Shown piece after piece: positions 39,980 to 52,051 of a DNA stretch of 64,000 bases. A program made the translations under genes and the position numbers. A model generated the notes under the pieces. The model was not told where the DNA came from. It searched no databases and saw nothing but the letters and a program-made list of their open reading frames with translations. How positions within the stretch are numbered: position 1 is the first letter of the stretch; each line of letters starts with the position of its first letter. Source of the DNA: Pelagibacterales bacterium SAG-MED01 (GTDB lineage: Bacteria > Pseudomonadota > Alphaproteobacteria > Pelagibacterales > Pelagibacteraceae). The stretch is taken from assembly GCA_014654455.1 (NCBI GenBank), contig JACWCY010000006.1, positions 1-64,000 on the forward strand. The letters are read 5' to 3'.

Positions 39980-40171
39980 ATGAAAAACCCGATTAAATTT
40001 ATTCAAGAAGTTAAACAGGAAGCTTTTAAAGTTTCATGGCCTACAGGAAAAGAAACTCTTCAAGGAGCTTTGATGGTTTTTGCAATGGCATTAGTGATGT
40101 CATTATTTTTTCTTCTTCTTGATCAAGTTTTAAAATTTTTTTTAGAGCTATTACTTAAAGTGAGCATTTAA
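39980..40171 (+). CDS. secE: Preprotein translocase subunit SecE
   Basis: 63 residues from the ATG at 39980; an earlier in-frame start lies inside tRNA-Trp and is rejected. A short amphipathic segment FIQEVKQEAFKVSWPTGKETLQ, with the conserved WP, precedes one membrane helix. SecE clamps SecY in the translocon. The stop overlaps the nusG start (TAATG). Confidence 0.93.
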   Translation: MKNPIKFIQEVKQEAFKVSWPTGKETLQGALMVFAMALVMSLFFLLLDQVLKFFLELLLKVSI

Positions 40172-40701
40172 TGAAAAATTGGTATATCGTACAATCACAT
40201 TCTAGCTTTGAAAATAAAGTTGCTGGTTTAATTAAAGAAGAAGCAGATAAAGCAAAAATTTCAGATAAATTCGAAGAAATAATAGTGCCCACTCATGATG
40301 TTACTGAAGTTAAAAGAGGAAAAAGAATACAAAGAAAAAAGAAATATTTTCCTGGATATGTTCTCATTAAAAGTGAAATGGATAATAATATTTATCATAT
40401 GATTAAAAATATAAAGAGGGTAAGCGGTTTTTTAGGTACAAAAGGTATGCCCGTTCCAGTTTCAGACAAGGAGATAGAGAAAATTTTAGGACAAATAAAA
40501 GATGGTGTAGCGCAGCCAAAATCTGGTATAGAATACAGTGTTGGAGAAAAAGTTCAGGTAGTTGATGGACCTTTTGCATCTTTTAGTGGGATGGTTGAGG
40601 ATATTGATGAAGATAAGTCTAGACTTAAGGTATCAGTTTCTATATTTGGACGTCCAACACCGGTTGATTTAGAATATAACCAAGTTGAGAAAGTAAGTTA
40701 A
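40171..40701 (+). CDS. nusG: Transcription termination/antitermination protein NusG
   Basis: 176 residues. An NGN domain ([19 protein letters not shown], then [11 protein letters not shown]) is followed by a KOW domain near residue 125 ([23 protein letters not shown]). It couples RNA polymerase to Rho or the ribosome. Shares one base with secE and with rplK. Confidence 0.97.
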   Translation: MKNWYIVQSHSSFENKVAGLIKEEADKAKISDKFEEIIVPTHDVTEVKRGKRIQRKKKYFPGYVLIKSEMDNNIYHMIKNIKRVSGFLGTKGMPVPVSDKEIEKILGQIKDGVAQPKSGIEYSVGEKVQVVDGPFASFSGMVEDIDEDKSRLKVSVSIFGRPTPVDLEYNQVEKVS

Positions 40702-41132
40702 TGGCAGCAAAAAAAGAAATTAGTGGATTTATAAAATTACAAATTAAAGGTGGTCAAGCTAATCCAGCGCCACCAGTTGGACCAGCGCTGGGACAGCGTG
40801 GAGTAAATATTATGGAGTTTTGTAAAGCATTTAATGATAAGACAAAATCATTAGCTGGTAAACCAGTTCCAGTAGAAATTACTGTTTATAAAGATAAAAA
40901 ATTTGATTTTAAGATTAAATCACCACCAGCTTCATTTTTTATTAGAGAAGCTGCTAAATTGAAAAGTGGCTCTAAAGAACCAGGTAGGAATATTGTTGCA
41001 TCAATTACAAAAAAACAAGCAGAAGAAATTGCAAAACAGAAAATGAATGATCTTAACGCCATAGATTTAGAACAAGCAGTAAAAATTATTGCTGGTTCAG
41101 CTAGATCAATGGGAATAGAGGTAAAAGAATAA
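40701..41132 (+). CDS. rplK: 50S ribosomal protein L11
   Basis: 143 residues. [24 protein letters not shown] at the start and [12 protein letters not shown] are the thiostrepton-region signature of L11; the C-terminal rRNA-binding domain has [14 protein letters not shown] and a [10 protein letters not shown] end. It overlaps nusG and rplA by one base each. Confidence 0.98.
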   Translation: MAAKKEISGFIKLQIKGGQANPAPPVGPALGQRGVNIMEFCKAFNDKTKSLAGKPVPVEITVYKDKKFDFKIKSPPASFFIREAAKLKSGSKEPGRNIVASITKKQAEEIAKQKMNDLNAIDLEQAVKIIAGSARSMGIEVKE

Positions 41133-41821
41133 TGTCATCAAAAAGATTTAAAAAATTACCCGAAAAGACAAATATTTTACCTGCAAATGGCATTGATAAT
41201 TTATTAAAAGAAATTAAAAAAAACTGCACAACAAAATTTGATGAATCAGTTGATTTAAGTTTTCAAATAAATAATAAACAAAAAAAAAGTGAAATTAATA
41301 TAAGAACAGTTGTAAATCTTCCTGGTGGAACTGGAAAAAAAGTTAAAGTTGCAGTTGTATGCGAAGAAGCAAAAGAGTCAGAAGCAAAAAAAGCAGGCGC
41401 TGATATTGTTGGTGGAGATGAATTTATCGAAAAGATTAAAAATGGTGAAATGAATTTTGAAAAATTAATTTGCACACCAACCATGATGATTAAGTTATCT
41501 AAACTTGGTAAAGTTTTAGGACCAAAAGGTTTAATGCCAAACCCAAAATTAGGATCAGTTACAGAAGATTTAAAGACAGCAATTACTAATGCTAAATCAG
41601 GTCAAGCAGAAATTAGAAATGATAAAGATGGGAATATAGGTGTAAGTATTGGAAAAAAATCATTTGCCGATGACCAGTTAATTAAAAATTACAATGCAAT
41701 ATTAGATACACTTGAGAAAGAAAAATCAAATAATGTTTTAAAAGGGGATTTAATAAAGTCTGCATTTATTACTTCTACTATGGGTGTTTCATATAAACTT
41801 AAGTTAGGTAAAACCATTTAA
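41132..41821 (+). CDS. rplA: 50S ribosomal protein L1
   Basis: 229 residues with the VNLPGGTGKKVKVAV and LGPKGLMPNPKLGSV signatures of L1. It builds the L1 stalk and in many bacteria also represses its own message. The start overlaps the rplK stop, so the pair is translationally coupled; I see no obvious L1-binding mimic upstream. Confidence 0.98.
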   Translation: MSSKRFKKLPEKTNILPANGIDNLLKEIKKNCTTKFDESVDLSFQINNKQKKSEINIRTVVNLPGGTGKKVKVAVVCEEAKESEAKKAGADIVGGDEFIEKIKNGEMNFEKLICTPTMMIKLSKLGKVLGPKGLMPNPKLGSVTEDLKTAITNAKSGQAEIRNDKDGNIGVSIGKKSFADDQLIKNYNAILDTLEKEKSNNVLKGDLIKSAFITSTMGVSYKLKLGKTI

Positions 41822-41826
41822 TTATT

Positions 41827-42348
41827 ATGATGAATAAAGAACAAAAACAAAATTATATCGCAGAAATTACAACTCAATTTGAAAACAGCAAAGCGATTAT
41901 GGTTACACATTACCAAGGTTTAACAATGCCCCAATTAGATGAGTTGAGATCAAAAATGAGAGAACATGGAATAGTTTTTAAAATTACAAAAAATAGAATT
42001 ACTAAATTAGCTTTAGCCAATACCAAATGTAAAGATTTATCAAATTTATTTACTGGACCAACTGCAGTTGCATTTGGAGAAGACGCTATCATGTCTGCAA
42101 GAATCTTATCAAAGTTTGCAAAAGATAATGAAAATTTAAAATTAATTGGTGGTATAATGGAAAATGAAGTTTTGGATCAAGCTGGAGTCCAAAATGTAGC
42201 TAATTTACCTACATTAGATGAGGCAAGAGCAAATATTGTGGGTATTTTGAATGCCTCTGCTTCAAAATTAGTAAGTATTTTACTTGCACGATCGGAAAAA
42301 ATGAGTAGTTTACCCCCAGAAAATTCTGAAACACAACCTAAAGAGTAG
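41827..42348 (+). CDS. rplJ: 50S ribosomal protein L10
   Basis: 173 residues, or 172 from the second [25 protein letters not shown] and [14 protein letters not shown] mark L10, the base of the stalk that binds L7/L12 dimers through its C-terminal helix. Only five bases separate it from rplA, so the usual rplJ leader is absent. Confidence 0.96.
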   Translation: MMNKEQKQNYIAEITTQFENSKAIMVTHYQGLTMPQLDELRSKMREHGIVFKITKNRITKLALANTKCKDLSNLFTGPTAVAFGEDAIMSARILSKFAKDNENLKLIGGIMENEVLDQAGVQNVANLPTLDEARANIVGILNASASKLVSILLARSEKMSSLPPENSETQPKE

Positions 42349-42353
42349 ATTAT

Positions 42354-42719
42354 ATGCCTGACCTAAACAAAATTATAGATGATTTATCAAAATTAACTGT
42401 TGCTGAAGCAGCAGATCTTTCAAAACAATTAGAGGAAAAGTGGGGAGTTACACCAATGGCAGCAGCAGCACCTGCAGCAGCTGGTGGAGGAGCAGCAGCA
42501 GAAGATAAAGATGATTTTACTATCATGTTAGTTTCTGCAGGTGATAAAAAAATAAATGTTATTAAAGAAGTAAGAGCAGCAACATCATTAGGTCTTAAAG
42601 AAGCAAAAGATTTAGTAGAAGGTGCACCTAAAGAAGTTAAAACTGGTGTTCCAAAAAAAGAAGCTGAAGAAATTAAAACAAAATTAGAAGCTGCTGGCGC
42701 AAAAGTAGAACTTAAGTAA
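42354..42719 (+). CDS. rplL: 50S ribosomal protein L7/L12
   Basis: 121 residues: a helical N-terminal dimerisation part, an Ala/Gly-rich hinge ([18 protein letters not shown]), and a C-terminal domain with [20 protein letters not shown] that contacts elongation factors. It follows rplJ after five bases. Confidence 0.98.
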   Translation: MPDLNKIIDDLSKLTVAEAADLSKQLEEKWGVTPMAAAAPAAAGGGAAAEDKDDFTIMLVSAGDKKINVIKEVRAATSLGLKEAKDLVEGAPKEVKTGVPKKEAEEIKTKLEAAGAKVELK

Positions 42720-42740
42720 ATTAATAAGGACTAATTCAAG

Positions 42741-42764
42741 TACTGATTATTTTTTTAATCAGTA
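42741..42764 (+). promoter_or_regulatory. Hairpin between rplL and rpoB
   Basis: TACTGATTA (42741-42749) and TAATCAGTA (42756-42764) form a perfect 9-bp stem with a 6-base loop of T. It sits where many bacteria partly terminate or process the message to lower rpoBC relative to ribosomal proteins. No U-tract follows, so attenuation by processing is as likely as termination. Confidence 0.55.
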
Positions 42765-42775
42765 TTAAAACATAG

Positions 42776-45700
42776 ATGCAAATATCTTTTACTGAAAAGA
42801 AGAATATTAGAAAAAGTTTTGGTAAACTAAAAGAGAGTTTATCAATACCAAATTTAATTGAAGTTCAAAAAAATTCTTATGATGAGCTTACAGATTACAA
42901 ACCTGAAGATGGTGATTTAACTAAAGGTTTTGATAGAGTATTTAAAAGTATTTTTCCTATAGAAGATTTAAATGACAAAGCGACATTGGAATATGTATCT
43001 TATAGATTGGAAAAACCAAAATTTGATGTTGATGAATGCATAGCAAGAGGATTAACTTATTCATCAGCACTTAAATGCACTTTAAGACTTGTTGTTTATG
43101 AAATAGATCAGGAAAATAATACAAAAGATATTTTATCAGCTAAAGAACAAGAAGTTTATATGGGTGAAGTTCCTATTATGACAAATAGTGGAACATTTAT
43201 TACAAATGGTGTTCAAAGAGTTGTGGTAAATCAAATGCATAGAAGTCCGGGTGTTTTTTTTGACCATGATAAAGGTAAAACCCACGCTAGTGGAAAATTA
43301 CTATTTAATTGTAGAGTGATACCAAATAGAGGCTCGTGGTTAGATTTTGAATATGATGTAAAAGATTTTTTATATTTTAAGATAGATAGAAAAAAAAAGA
43401 TATTATCTTCAACTTTATTACAAGCCCTAGGTTATAGTAAGTCAGAAATTGCAGACGAGTTTTACGATAGTGAAAATTATAACTTTGATAAAAGCTCTCA
43501 AAAATGGAAAACTAAATTTAATCCAGACAATTATAAAGCTAAAAATTTTTCAGAAGAAGTTATTGATGCAAAAACAGGGAAAGTTGTAATTAAACTTGGT
43601 GACAAAATTAATTATTTAAATGCTAAAAAATTATCAAATGATGGACTTAAAGAAATTTTAGTCTCTAGAGATTCTTTATTTGGAAAATTTTTACATAAAG
43701 ATATTAAAATTAATGATGAAAAAGAAGGTGTTTTTGCAATAGGTACTGAACTCAATGATACAATAATTCAACAAATACTTGATGCTGGTATTGATACAAT
43801 AAAAATTTCAGTAACAAATTCTATTAATAAAGGTCCTTATTTATTAACAACAATTTTAAATGATAAAAATAATTCTAAAGATGAAGCGATAACTGAGATT
43901 TACAAAATGTTGAGACCAGGCGAACCACCAACTATTGAAATCGCAACACAAATTTTTAATAATTTATTTTTTAGCTCTGATCGTTATGATTTATCCGATG
44001 TAGGTCGTGTTAAAATGAATTCTCGATTAAGTTTAGAATGTTCTGACAAAATTACAATTTTAAGAAATGATGACATTATTGCAATAATTCATAAAATGCT
44101 TGATTTAAGAGATGGTAAGGATGAAGTAGATGATATTGATCATCTTGGAAACAGAAGAGTACGTTCAGTAGGAGAGTTAGTTGAAAATCAAGCAAGAATA
44201 GGTGTGTATCGGATGGAAAGGTCGATTAAAGAAAAAATGACCACACTGGATGTTGAGTCTGCTATGCCACAAGATCTAATAAATGCAAAACCACTAACTG
44301 TTTCACTTAAAGATTTTTTTGCTAGTTCACAATTGTCACAATTTATGGATCAAACAAACCCATTATCTGAAATTACTCACAAAAGAAGAGTTTCTGCTTT
44401 GGGACCAGGTGGCTTAACAAGAGAAAGAGCAGGCTTTGAAGTAAGAGACGTACATCCAACTCATTATGGAAGAATATGTCCAATTGAAACACCCGAAGGA
44501 CCAAACATTGGTCTGATTAACAGCTTATCTACTTATGCTAAAATTAACAAATACGGATTTATTGAAAGCCCATATAAAAGAGTAAAATCAGGTGTGGTGC
44601 AAGATAACGTTGAATATTTATCAGCCATGGAAGAAACTAAGTTTACTATAGCTCAAGCTAATACAAAAATTGATAAAAAAGGAAAAATTATAGAAGAGCT
44701 TGTATCGTGTAGACAAAACTTGAATTTTTTATTATCCAAACCGGAGACAATTGATTATATAGATGTTTCACCTAAACAGCTAGTTTCAGTCGCTGCTTCA
44801 CTAATACCTTTTTTAGAAAATGATGATGCCAATAGAGCTCTAATGGGTTCAAACATGATGAGGCAGGCAGTACCTTTACTTAAACCCGAGTCCCCTCTAG
44901 TTGGAACAGGAATCGAAAGCGATGTAGCTTTAGACTCTGGTGTTACAATTGTTGCAAAAAGAGATGGTGTAGTTGATAAAATTGATGGAAAAAGAATTGT
45001 AATTAAAGTAACTGGTGAAACTGACTTCAATAAGTCAGGAGTTGATATATATAATTTACAAAAATTTAAAAGATCTAATCAAAATACCTGTATTAACCAA
45101 AAACCTTTAGTCAGAGTTGGTGATATTGTTAAATCAGGAGATATAATCGCTGATGGACCTTCTACGAAATTGGGGGAGCTCGCATTAGGTAAAAATGTGA
45201 CCGTCGCCTTCATGCCATGGCAAGGATATAATTTTGAAGACTCAATTTTAATTTCAGAAAGATGTGTAACCGATGATGTATTTACTTCAATTCATATAGT
45301 TGAATATGAAATTATGGCAAGAGATACTAAGTTAGGTGAGGAGGAAATTACTAGAGATATACCTAATGTTAACGAAGATGCACTAAAAAATTTAGATGAA
45401 TCAGGAGTTGTTTATATTGGGGCTGAAGTTAATGCAGGAGATATTTTAGTTGGTAAAGTTACACCAAAAGGTGACTCTGCATCTGGTCCTGAAGAAAAAT
45501 TGCTAAGATCAATATTTGGAGAAAAAGCAATAGATGTTACAGATACTTCATTAAGAATGTCTCGTGGAAGCAGTGGTACTGTTGTTGATGTTAGAGTGTT
45601 TAATAGACATGGAATTGAAAAAGATGAAAGATCAATCACAATTGAAAGAGCTGAAATTGAACAAGTACAACAAGACAAAATAGTTGAAGAAGAAATTTTA

Positions 45701-46864
45701 GAAAGAAGTATTAAACAAAGAGCAGCTGAAATACTATCTGGAACATCTCTATCTAAAAAAGTGAAAGAAATTGATGCTGGATCAAAATTAGATTTTGATA
45801 AAATCAATCAATTAAATATTAATGATGTATTTAAGTTAACTGTTGGTAATGAAAAAAATGAGTCAGCACTTGTCCAACTAAAAGATCAATACAACAAAGC
45901 AAAAGAAGATATTACAGAAAGATTTGAGGACAAAGTTTTAAAAATAAGAAGTGGCGATGATTTATTACCGAGTGTAATGAAAATGGTAAAAGTTTTTGTT
46001 GCTATTAAGAGAAGACTTAGACCTGGTGATAAAATGTCTGGTAGACATGGAAATAAAGGTGTTGTTAGTAAAATTGTTCCAGTAGAAGATATGCCTTATA
46101 GAGAAGATGGCAGACCAGTTGATATTGTTTTGAATCCACTAGGTGTTCCTAGTAGGATGAACGTTGGGCAAATTTTGGAGACTCATTTAGGTTGGGCATG
46201 TAAAGAATTTGGTGAAGAAGTTAAAAGATTAGTAAATGAAAATAGTAAAAAAATTGAAAAAACAGAAAAAATAGCAAATTTCTTAAAATCAGTTTATGGA
46301 GATGAAATTTTTAAGGATAAAGTTGAAAAATTAAATAAAACTGAATTTAGAGATTTATGTGAAAATTTACAAAATGGAATTGCAATTTCCACACCTGTTT
46401 TTGACGGTGCAAAAGAAAAAAATGTAACACAAATGCTTGAACTTGCTAATTTACCAAGCTCAGGACAAACTTTTTTATGGGACGGAAGAACTGGTGAGAA
46501 GTTTGATAGACCGGTGACAGTTGGTATTATTTATATGTTAAAACTTCATCATTTAGTTGAAGACAAAATTCATGCACGATCAACAGGGCCATATAGTTTA
46601 GTTACTCAACAACCTCTTGGAGGAAAAGCGCAATTAGGAGGACAAAGATTTGGTGAAATGGAAGTTTGGGCATTGGAAGCTTATGGTGCTTCATATACTC
46701 TTCAAGAAATTTTAACTGTTAAGTCTGATGACGTTGCTGGACGTGTTAAAGTATATGAGACTATTGTTAAAGGTGAAGAAAATTTTGAGTCTGGTATTCC
46801 AGAGTCATTCAATGTTCTTGTTAAAGAAATCAAATCTTTAGCATTAAATGTGGAATTAAATTAA
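42776..46864 (+). CDS. rpoB: DNA-directed RNA polymerase subunit beta
   Basis: 1362 residues, full length for alphaproteobacteria. Landmarks are the rifampicin region ([25 protein letters not shown], here as [13 protein letters not shown]), [29 protein letters not shown] and the C-terminal [24 protein letters not shown]. No insertion or frame break. The stop and the rpoC start are one base apart. Confidence 0.99.
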   Translation: MQISFTEKKNIRKSFGKLKESLSIPNLIEVQKNSYDELTDYKPEDGDLTKGFDRVFKSIFPIEDLNDKATLEYVSYRLEKPKFDVDECIARGLTYSSALKCTLRLVVYEIDQENNTKDILSAKEQEVYMGEVPIMTNSGTFITNGVQRVVVNQMHRSPGVFFDHDKGKTHASGKLLFNCRVIPNRGSWLDFEYDVKDFLYFKIDRKKKILSSTLLQALGYSKSEIADEFYDSENYNFDKSSQKWKTKFNPDNYKAKNFSEEVIDAKTGKVVIKLGDKINYLNAKKLSNDGLKEILVSRDSLFGKFLHKDIKINDEKEGVFAIGTELNDTIIQQILDAGIDTIKISVTNSINKGPYLLTTILNDKNNSKDEAITEIYKMLRPGEPPTIEIATQIFNNLFFSSDRYDLSDVGRVKMNSRLSLECSDKITILRNDDIIAIIHKMLDLRDGKDEVDDIDHLGNRRVRSVGELVENQARIGVYRMERSIKEKMTTLDVESAMPQDLINAKPLTVSLKDFFASSQLSQFMDQTNPLSEITHKRRVSALGPGGLTRERAGFEVRDVHPTHYGRICPIETPEGPNIGLINSLSTYAKINKYGFIESPYKRVKSGVVQDNVEYLSAMEETKFTIAQANTKIDKKGKIIEELVSCRQNLNFLLSKPETIDYIDVSPKQLVSVAASLIPFLENDDANRALMGSNMMRQAVPLLKPESPLVGTGIESDVALDSGVTIVAKRDGVVDKIDGKRIVIKVTGETDFNKSGVDIYNLQKFKRSNQNTCINQKPLVRVGDIVKSGDIIADGPSTKLGELALGKNVTVAFMPWQGYNFEDSILISERCVTDDVFTSIHIVEYEIMARDTKLGEEEITRDIPNVNEDALKNLDESGVVYIGAEVNAGDILVGKVTPKGDSASGPEEKLLRSIFGEKAIDVTDTSLRMSRGSSGTVVDVRVFNRHGIEKDERSITIERAEIEQVQQDKIVEEEILERSIKQRAAEILSGTSLSKKVKEIDAGSKLDFDKINQLNINDVFKLTVGNEKNESALVQLKDQYNKAKEDITERFEDKVLKIRSGDDLLPSVMKMVKVFVAIKRRLRPGDKMSGRHGNKGVVSKIVPVEDMPYREDGRPVDIVLNPLGVPSRMNVGQILETHLGWACKEFGEEVKRLVNENSKKIEKTEKIANFLKSVYGDEIFKDKVEKLNKTEFRDLCENLQNGIAISTPVFDGAKEKNVTQMLELANLPSSGQTFLWDGRTGEKFDRPVTVGIIYMLKLHHLVEDKIHARSTGPYSLVTQQPLGGKAQLGGQRFGEMEVWALEAYGASYTLQEILTVKSDDVAGRVKVYETIVKGEENFESGIPESFNVLVKEIKSLALNVELN

Positions 46865-46865
46865 T

Positions 46866-49800
46866 ATGAAAAAAGAATTAACAGATTTATTTAAAAACTC
46901 TGAAATTGCAGAAGCTCAAAATTTTAATAGTATCAAGATTTCATTAGCAAGCCCTGAAAAAATAAAATCTTGGACCTATGGAGAAATAAAAAAACCTGAA
47001 ACAATAAATTACAGAACATTTAGACCAGAAAAAGATGGTTTATTTTGTGCTAGAATATTTGGGCCTATAAAAGACTACGAATGCTTGTGTGGTAAATACA
47101 AACGAATGAAGTTCAGAGGTATCATTTGTGAAAAATGTGGAGTCGAAGTAACTAAATCAAATGTACGTAGAGAAAGAATGGGTCATATTAATCTTGCAAC
47201 ACCTGTGGCACATATATGGTTTTTAAAGTCGTTACCTAGCAGAATTGCATTAGCAGTTGATATGAAACTTAAAGAAATTGAAAGAGTTTTATATTTTGAA
47301 AACTTCATTGTCATAGAGCCAGGCCTAACTGGATTACAAAAAAATCAACTTTTAAACGAAGAAGAATTGGTAAAATATCAGGATGAATTTGGTGAAGAAG
47401 CTTTTTCAGCTGGTATAGGGGCAGAAGCTGTTCTAGAAATGTTAAGAAATATTGATTTAGAATTAGAGAGAAAAAACCTTATTAGTTTCATTAAAGAGAC
47501 TAAATCAAAAGTAAACGAAGAAAGAGCTATTAAAAGGTTAAAGTTAATTGAGTCATTTATCGAAACTGGTCAAAAACCAGAGTGGATGATTATGACTGTT
47601 GTGCCAGTTATACCCCCAGAACTAAGACCATTAGTACCTTTAGATGGGGGAAGGTTTGCAACATCTGATTTAAACGATCTGTATAGAAGAGTAATTAACA
47701 GAAATAATAGATTAAAAAGGTTAATGGATCTTAAAGCTCCAGACATTATTGTTAGAAATGAAAAACGTATGCTTCAGGAGTCAGTTGATGCTTTATTTGA
47801 TAATGGTAGAAGAGGAAGAGTAATTACTGGAACTGGAAAAAGACCTCTTAAATCGTTAGCTGAGATGTTAAAAGGTAAACAAGGAAGATTTAGACAAAAT
47901 TTATTAGGAAAAAGAGTTGATTATTCTGGTCGTTCAGTAATCGTAGTTGGTCCTGATTTAAAATTACATGAGTGTGGTTTGCCAAAAAAAATGGCTTTAG
48001 AATTATTTAAACCATTTTTATACGCTAGATTAAATAAATTGGGATTGGCTTCAACGATTAAACAAGCAAAAAAACTTGTTGAAAAAGAAACTAATGCTGT
48101 TTGGGATGCATTAGAACTTATAGTCAGAGAACACCCAGTTTTATTAAACAGAGCTCCGACGTTACATAGACTTGGTGTCCAAGCCTTTGAACCTAAGTTG
48201 ATAGAAGGTGATGCAATTGAGTTACATCCTCTAACTTGTGCTGCTTTTAATGCTGATTTCGATGGAGATCAAATGGCTGTTCATGTTCCATTAAGTTTAG
48301 AAGCACAATTAGAAGCAAGAATATTGATGTTATCAACAAATAATATCTTATCACCATCAAATGGTAAACCTATAATTGTTCCAAGTCAGGACATGATTTT
48401 AGGTATTTATTATTTATCACAAGAACCAATTACTGATAAAGCAATCGGATACTTTTTAGATGCAGATCAAATTGAATTTGCATTGTCTTCAGGACAAATA
48501 AAAGTTCATAGTACTATAATATCTAGATTTGAAACTGTAGATGAAAATGGTAATAAAAAATTTGAGAAATATACTTCAACAGCAGGAAGATTTTTATTAG
48601 CAAACTTGTTACCAAAAAATTATAATATCAAGTTTTCGTTAATAGATAGATTGCTACCAAAAAAAGTTGTTTCAGAAATAATTGATATAGTTTTTAGGTT
48701 TTGTGGGCAAAAAACAACAGTTATATTTTGTGATAAACTAAAAGATTTAGGATTTAAACACGCTTTTAAAGCAGGAATCTCATTTGGAAAAGATGATTTA
48801 GTGATTCCTGAAAGTAAAACTAGATTAATTGATGATACAAAAAAGTTAATTGCTGACTATGAAACTCAATATGCGGAAGGTTTAATTACTAGGGGTGAAA
48901 AATATAATAAGGTAGTTGATGCTTGGTCTAAATGTACAGATCGTGTTGCTGGTGAAATGATGAAGGGTATTTCTGCCACAGAGAAGACCTCAGATGGATT
49001 AAAAATTAATTCAGTATTTATGATGGCAGATAGCGGTGCAAGAGGATCCGCTGCACAAATGAAACAATTAGCTGGTATGAGAGGTTTAATAGCAAAACCT
49101 TCAGGTGAGATTATTGAAAGCCCAATTATATCTAATTTTAAAGAAGGTTTAACTGCACTTGAATATTTTAACTCAACGCACGGAGCTAGAAAAGGGTTAG
49201 CAGATACGGCACTTAAAACAGCTAGCTCAGGATATTTAACTAGAAGACTTTGTGATGTAGCGCAGGATTTAACAGTAACAAAGGTTAAATGTGATAATCC
49301 CGGTTTTATTGAGTTATCTGAAATATTAGAAGGTGGAAATGTAGTAGTAAGTTTATCTGAAAGAGCTCTTGGTAGAGTTACAGCAGCTGATGTAAAAAAT
49401 CCATTAACTGGGGAAATTGTTATTAAAAAATCAATGATGATTGATGAAAGTGGTTGTGATTTAATAGATGCAGCTGGAGTTAAATCTATAAAAGTTTATT
49501 CAGTAATGACTTGTAGTTCAAAAGAAGGTGTATGCTCAACATGTTATGGACGAGATTTGTCTAGAGGTAAAATGGTTCACGTTGGTGAGGCTATTGGGAT
49601 GATCTCTGCTCAATCAATCGGAGAACCAGGAACACAATTAACTATGAGAACTTTTCACGTCGGTGGTACAGCATCTGTAAAACAAGATTCTCAAATTATA
49701 AGTAAAAATGAAGGAAATCTTAAAATTTTAAATTCTAATATCTTGGAGGACTCTAAAAAAAATCTAATCGTAATGGGTAGAAATACACAGCTGTCTATTG

Positions 49801-51038
49801 AAGACGATAATGGAGTTCAAATTGCCATTTACAAAGTAGCATATGGATCAAAATTATTTTTTAAAAATGGAGATAAGGTAAAAGCAAATTCAAAAATTTG
49901 TGAATGGGATCCTTATACAACACCTGTTATCGCAGAAAAAAGTGGTACAGCAAGTTTTGTTGATTTAATTGATGGTGTTTCAATTCAAGAAACTACAGAT
50001 GATGCTACTGGAATTTCCTCTAAGTCAGTAATTGATTGGAGATCTCAATCAAAAAGCACTGATTTAAAACCAAGAATTACTTTAAGAGATGAAAAAGGAA
50101 ATGTAATCAAAAAAGCTGATGATAATGAAGCTAGATATTATTTGGTTCCAGATTCAATACTATCAATTAAAGATGGTCAGAAAGTTTTTGCAGGTGACGT
50201 AATAGCCAGACTTCCTAAAGAAACAACTAAAACTAAAGATATTACAGGAGGTCTTCCAAGAGTTGCAGAATTATTTGAGGCTAGAAAAGCAAAAGATAGT
50301 GCAATAATTGCTGAAAATGATGGTCAAGTAGTTTTTGGAAAAGAAGTTAGAGGAAAACAAAGAATTTCCATTGTACCAGAGGATGGAAATGAACCCTCAA
50401 ATTATTTAATTCCAAAGGGAAAACATATAAATTTTAACCAAGGTGAAAAAATCAAAAAAGGTGAATATCTACTTGATGGTCAGCCACTTCCGCACGATAT
50501 CTTAAGAATTATGGGAATAAAAGATTTAACAGAATATTTTGTTAATCAAGTTCAAGAAGTTTACAGACTACAAGGTGTAATTATAAATGATAAGCATATT
50601 GAAACAATATTAAGACAAATGTTAAAAAAAGTTGAAGTTAAGTCATCTGGCGACTCTACTTATCTGCCTGGTGAAATAATTGATAGAATTAAATTTGATA
50701 ATGTTAATGAAAAATTGAAATCAGAAGGAAAAACTTTAGCTGTTGGAGAAAGAGTTTTAATGGGGATAACAAAAGCTTCATTACAAACCGAGTCATTTAT
50801 ATCTGCAGCTTCTTTTCAAGAAACTACAAGAGTCCTTACAGATGCTGCAATAAAAGGTAAAGTTGATCCATTAAATGGATTAAAAGAAAATGTTATTGTT
50901 GGAAGATTAGTACCAGCTGGAACTGGAAATATTAAGAATAAATGGAACAAAAAAGCACTTCAGGATGATAATAAATTTTTATCTGAGCAAGAAAAAATTG
51001 AAGCTTCAGAACCTCAAGAAAATCAAGTAAATCAATAA
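46866..51038 (+). CDS. rpoC: DNA-directed RNA polymerase subunit beta'
   Basis: 1390 residues. An N-terminal zinc site uses Cys73, Cys75, Cys88 and Cys91; the catalytic [12 protein letters not shown] lies near residue 460; the trigger-loop region [16 protein letters not shown] and the second zinc site ([13 protein letters not shown]) follow. Complete, with a Gln/Glu/Asn-rich tail. Confidence 0.99.
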   Translation: MKKELTDLFKNSEIAEAQNFNSIKISLASPEKIKSWTYGEIKKPETINYRTFRPEKDGLFCARIFGPIKDYECLCGKYKRMKFRGIICEKCGVEVTKSNVRRERMGHINLATPVAHIWFLKSLPSRIALAVDMKLKEIERVLYFENFIVIEPGLTGLQKNQLLNEEELVKYQDEFGEEAFSAGIGAEAVLEMLRNIDLELERKNLISFIKETKSKVNEERAIKRLKLIESFIETGQKPEWMIMTVVPVIPPELRPLVPLDGGRFATSDLNDLYRRVINRNNRLKRLMDLKAPDIIVRNEKRMLQESVDALFDNGRRGRVITGTGKRPLKSLAEMLKGKQGRFRQNLLGKRVDYSGRSVIVVGPDLKLHECGLPKKMALELFKPFLYARLNKLGLASTIKQAKKLVEKETNAVWDALELIVREHPVLLNRAPTLHRLGVQAFEPKLIEGDAIELHPLTCAAFNADFDGDQMAVHVPLSLEAQLEARILMLSTNNILSPSNGKPIIVPSQDMILGIYYLSQEPITDKAIGYFLDADQIEFALSSGQIKVHSTIISRFETVDENGNKKFEKYTSTAGRFLLANLLPKNYNIKFSLIDRLLPKKVVSEIIDIVFRFCGQKTTVIFCDKLKDLGFKHAFKAGISFGKDDLVIPESKTRLIDDTKKLIADYETQYAEGLITRGEKYNKVVDAWSKCTDRVAGEMMKGISATEKTSDGLKINSVFMMADSGARGSAAQMKQLAGMRGLIAKPSGEIIESPIISNFKEGLTALEYFNSTHGARKGLADTALKTASSGYLTRRLCDVAQDLTVTKVKCDNPGFIELSEILEGGNVVVSLSERALGRVTAADVKNPLTGEIVIKKSMMIDESGCDLIDAAGVKSIKVYSVMTCSSKEGVCSTCYGRDLSRGKMVHVGEAIGMISAQSIGEPGTQLTMRTFHVGGTASVKQDSQIISKNEGNLKILNSNILEDSKKNLIVMGRNTQLSIEDDNGVQIAIYKVAYGSKLFFKNGDKVKANSKICEWDPYTTPVIAEKSGTASFVDLIDGVSIQETTDDATGISSKSVIDWRSQSKSTDLKPRITLRDEKGNVIKKADDNEARYYLVPDSILSIKDGQKVFAGDVIARLPKETTKTKDITGGLPRVAELFEARKAKDSAIIAENDGQVVFGKEVRGKQRISIVPEDGNEPSNYLIPKGKHINFNQGEKIKKGEYLLDGQPLPHDILRIMGIKDLTEYFVNQVQEVYRLQGVIINDKHIETILRQMLKKVEVKSSGDSTYLPGEIIDRIKFDNVNEKLKSEGKTLAVGERVLMGITKASLQTESFISAASFQETTRVLTDAAIKGKVDPLNGLKENVIVGRLVPAGTGNIKNKWNKKALQDDNKFLSEQEKIEASEPQENQVNQ

Positions 51039-51067
51039 AAAAATAGCTCTAGTATCCTAGTTTTAGT

Positions 51068-51172
51068 TTGACAAAGGCAAATTAATTAGTATTTTGGCGA
51101 TGTTTTTGGTTGGAATGTAGTACTAACTTAACGTACTAAACGCTGCCATGAATAACCTGTCAGTTATTTCAT
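51068..51172 (+). promoter_or_regulatory. Leader of the str operon: promoter and two hairpins
   Basis: The 165-bp gap before rpsL holds TTGACA at 51068, 16 bases, TATTTT at 51090. Downstream come TAGTAC...GTACTA (51118-51138) and an ATGAATAAC/GTTATTTCAT stem (51148-51172, one bulge, 6-base loop). The long structured leader in a genome with almost no gaps suggests regulation, perhaps by a ribosomal protein such as S7 or S12. Inference from structure only. Confidence 0.5.
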
Positions 51173-51203
51173 TCAAAAATAAACTTATTTATAAATAATA
51201 ATT

Positions 51204-51575
51204 ATGCCAACAATTAATCAATTGTTAAAAAAAAAGAGAGTTAAACAATTAACAAGGAATAAAGTTCCTGCGCTCCAAAAACAACCACTCAAAAGAGGTG
51301 TGTGTGTTAAAGTTTATACAACAACACCAAAAAAACCAAATTCTGCCTTAAGAAAAGTTGCAAGAGTAAGACTATCAAATGGATTTGAGGTAACTGCTTA
51401 TATACCAGGTGAAGGACATAATCTTCAAGAACACTCAGTAGTTTTAATAAGAGGTGGTAGAGTTAAAGATTTACCAGGTGTTCGTTATCACATACTAAGA
51501 GGAAATCTTGATACTCAAGGTGTTGCTAATAGAAAAAAAAGAAGATCACTATATGGAACTAAAAAAGGTAAGTAA
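51204..51575 (+). CDS. rpsL: 30S ribosomal protein S12
   Basis: 123 residues. [15 protein letters not shown] at the start, [19 protein letters not shown] and the decoding-site loop [10 protein letters not shown] with the Lys and Asp positions of S12. First gene of the str operon; overlaps rpsG by one base. Confidence 0.98.
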   Translation: MPTINQLLKKKRVKQLTRNKVPALQKQPLKRGVCVKVYTTTPKKPNSALRKVARVRLSNGFEVTAYIPGEGHNLQEHSVVLIRGGRVKDLPGVRYHILRGNLDTQGVANRKKRRSLYGTKKGK

Positions 51576-52045
51576 TGTCTAGAAAAAAAACTCAACCTAA
51601 AAAAAATGTTGTCCCAGATCCAAAGTTTAACTCAACTATTATTCCTAAATTAATTAACAATATAATGTTTGATGGTAAAAGAGGTGTTGCAGCTAAAATT
51701 GTTTATGATGCGATCGATAAAATCAAAACAAAATCAAAAGATGAGCCAATAAATATTTTTAATGAAGCTATAAATAACATTAAACCAACTGTTGAAGTAA
51801 GATCTAGAAGAGTAGGTGGAGCAACTTACCAAGTGCCTGTTGAAGTTAAAAGCAAAAGAGCTCAAGCTTTAGCAATAAGATGGTTAGTAGACTCAGCCAG
51901 AAAAAGAAAAGATAAACATATGTCTGATAAAATTTTTAATGAACTATACGATGCTTATGAAAAAAAAGGTGCAGCAGTTAAAAAAAGAGAGGATGTGCAT
52001 AAAATGGCTGAGTCAAATAAAGCTTTTGCACATTTCAGGTGGTAA
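51575..52045 (+). CDS. rpsG: 30S ribosomal protein S7
   Basis: 156 residues. NIKPTVEVRSRRVGGATYQVPVEV is the S7 signature, with ALAIRWLVDSARKRK and the C-terminal HKMAESNKAFAHFRW. It nucleates assembly of the 30S head. Six bases before fusA. Confidence 0.98.
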   Translation: MSRKKTQPKKNVVPDPKFNSTIIPKLINNIMFDGKRGVAAKIVYDAIDKIKTKSKDEPINIFNEAINNIKPTVEVRSRRVGGATYQVPVEVKSKRAQALAIRWLVDSARKRKDKHMSDKIFNELYDAYEKKGAAVKKREDVHKMAESNKAFAHFRW

Positions 52046-52051
52046 AAAATC

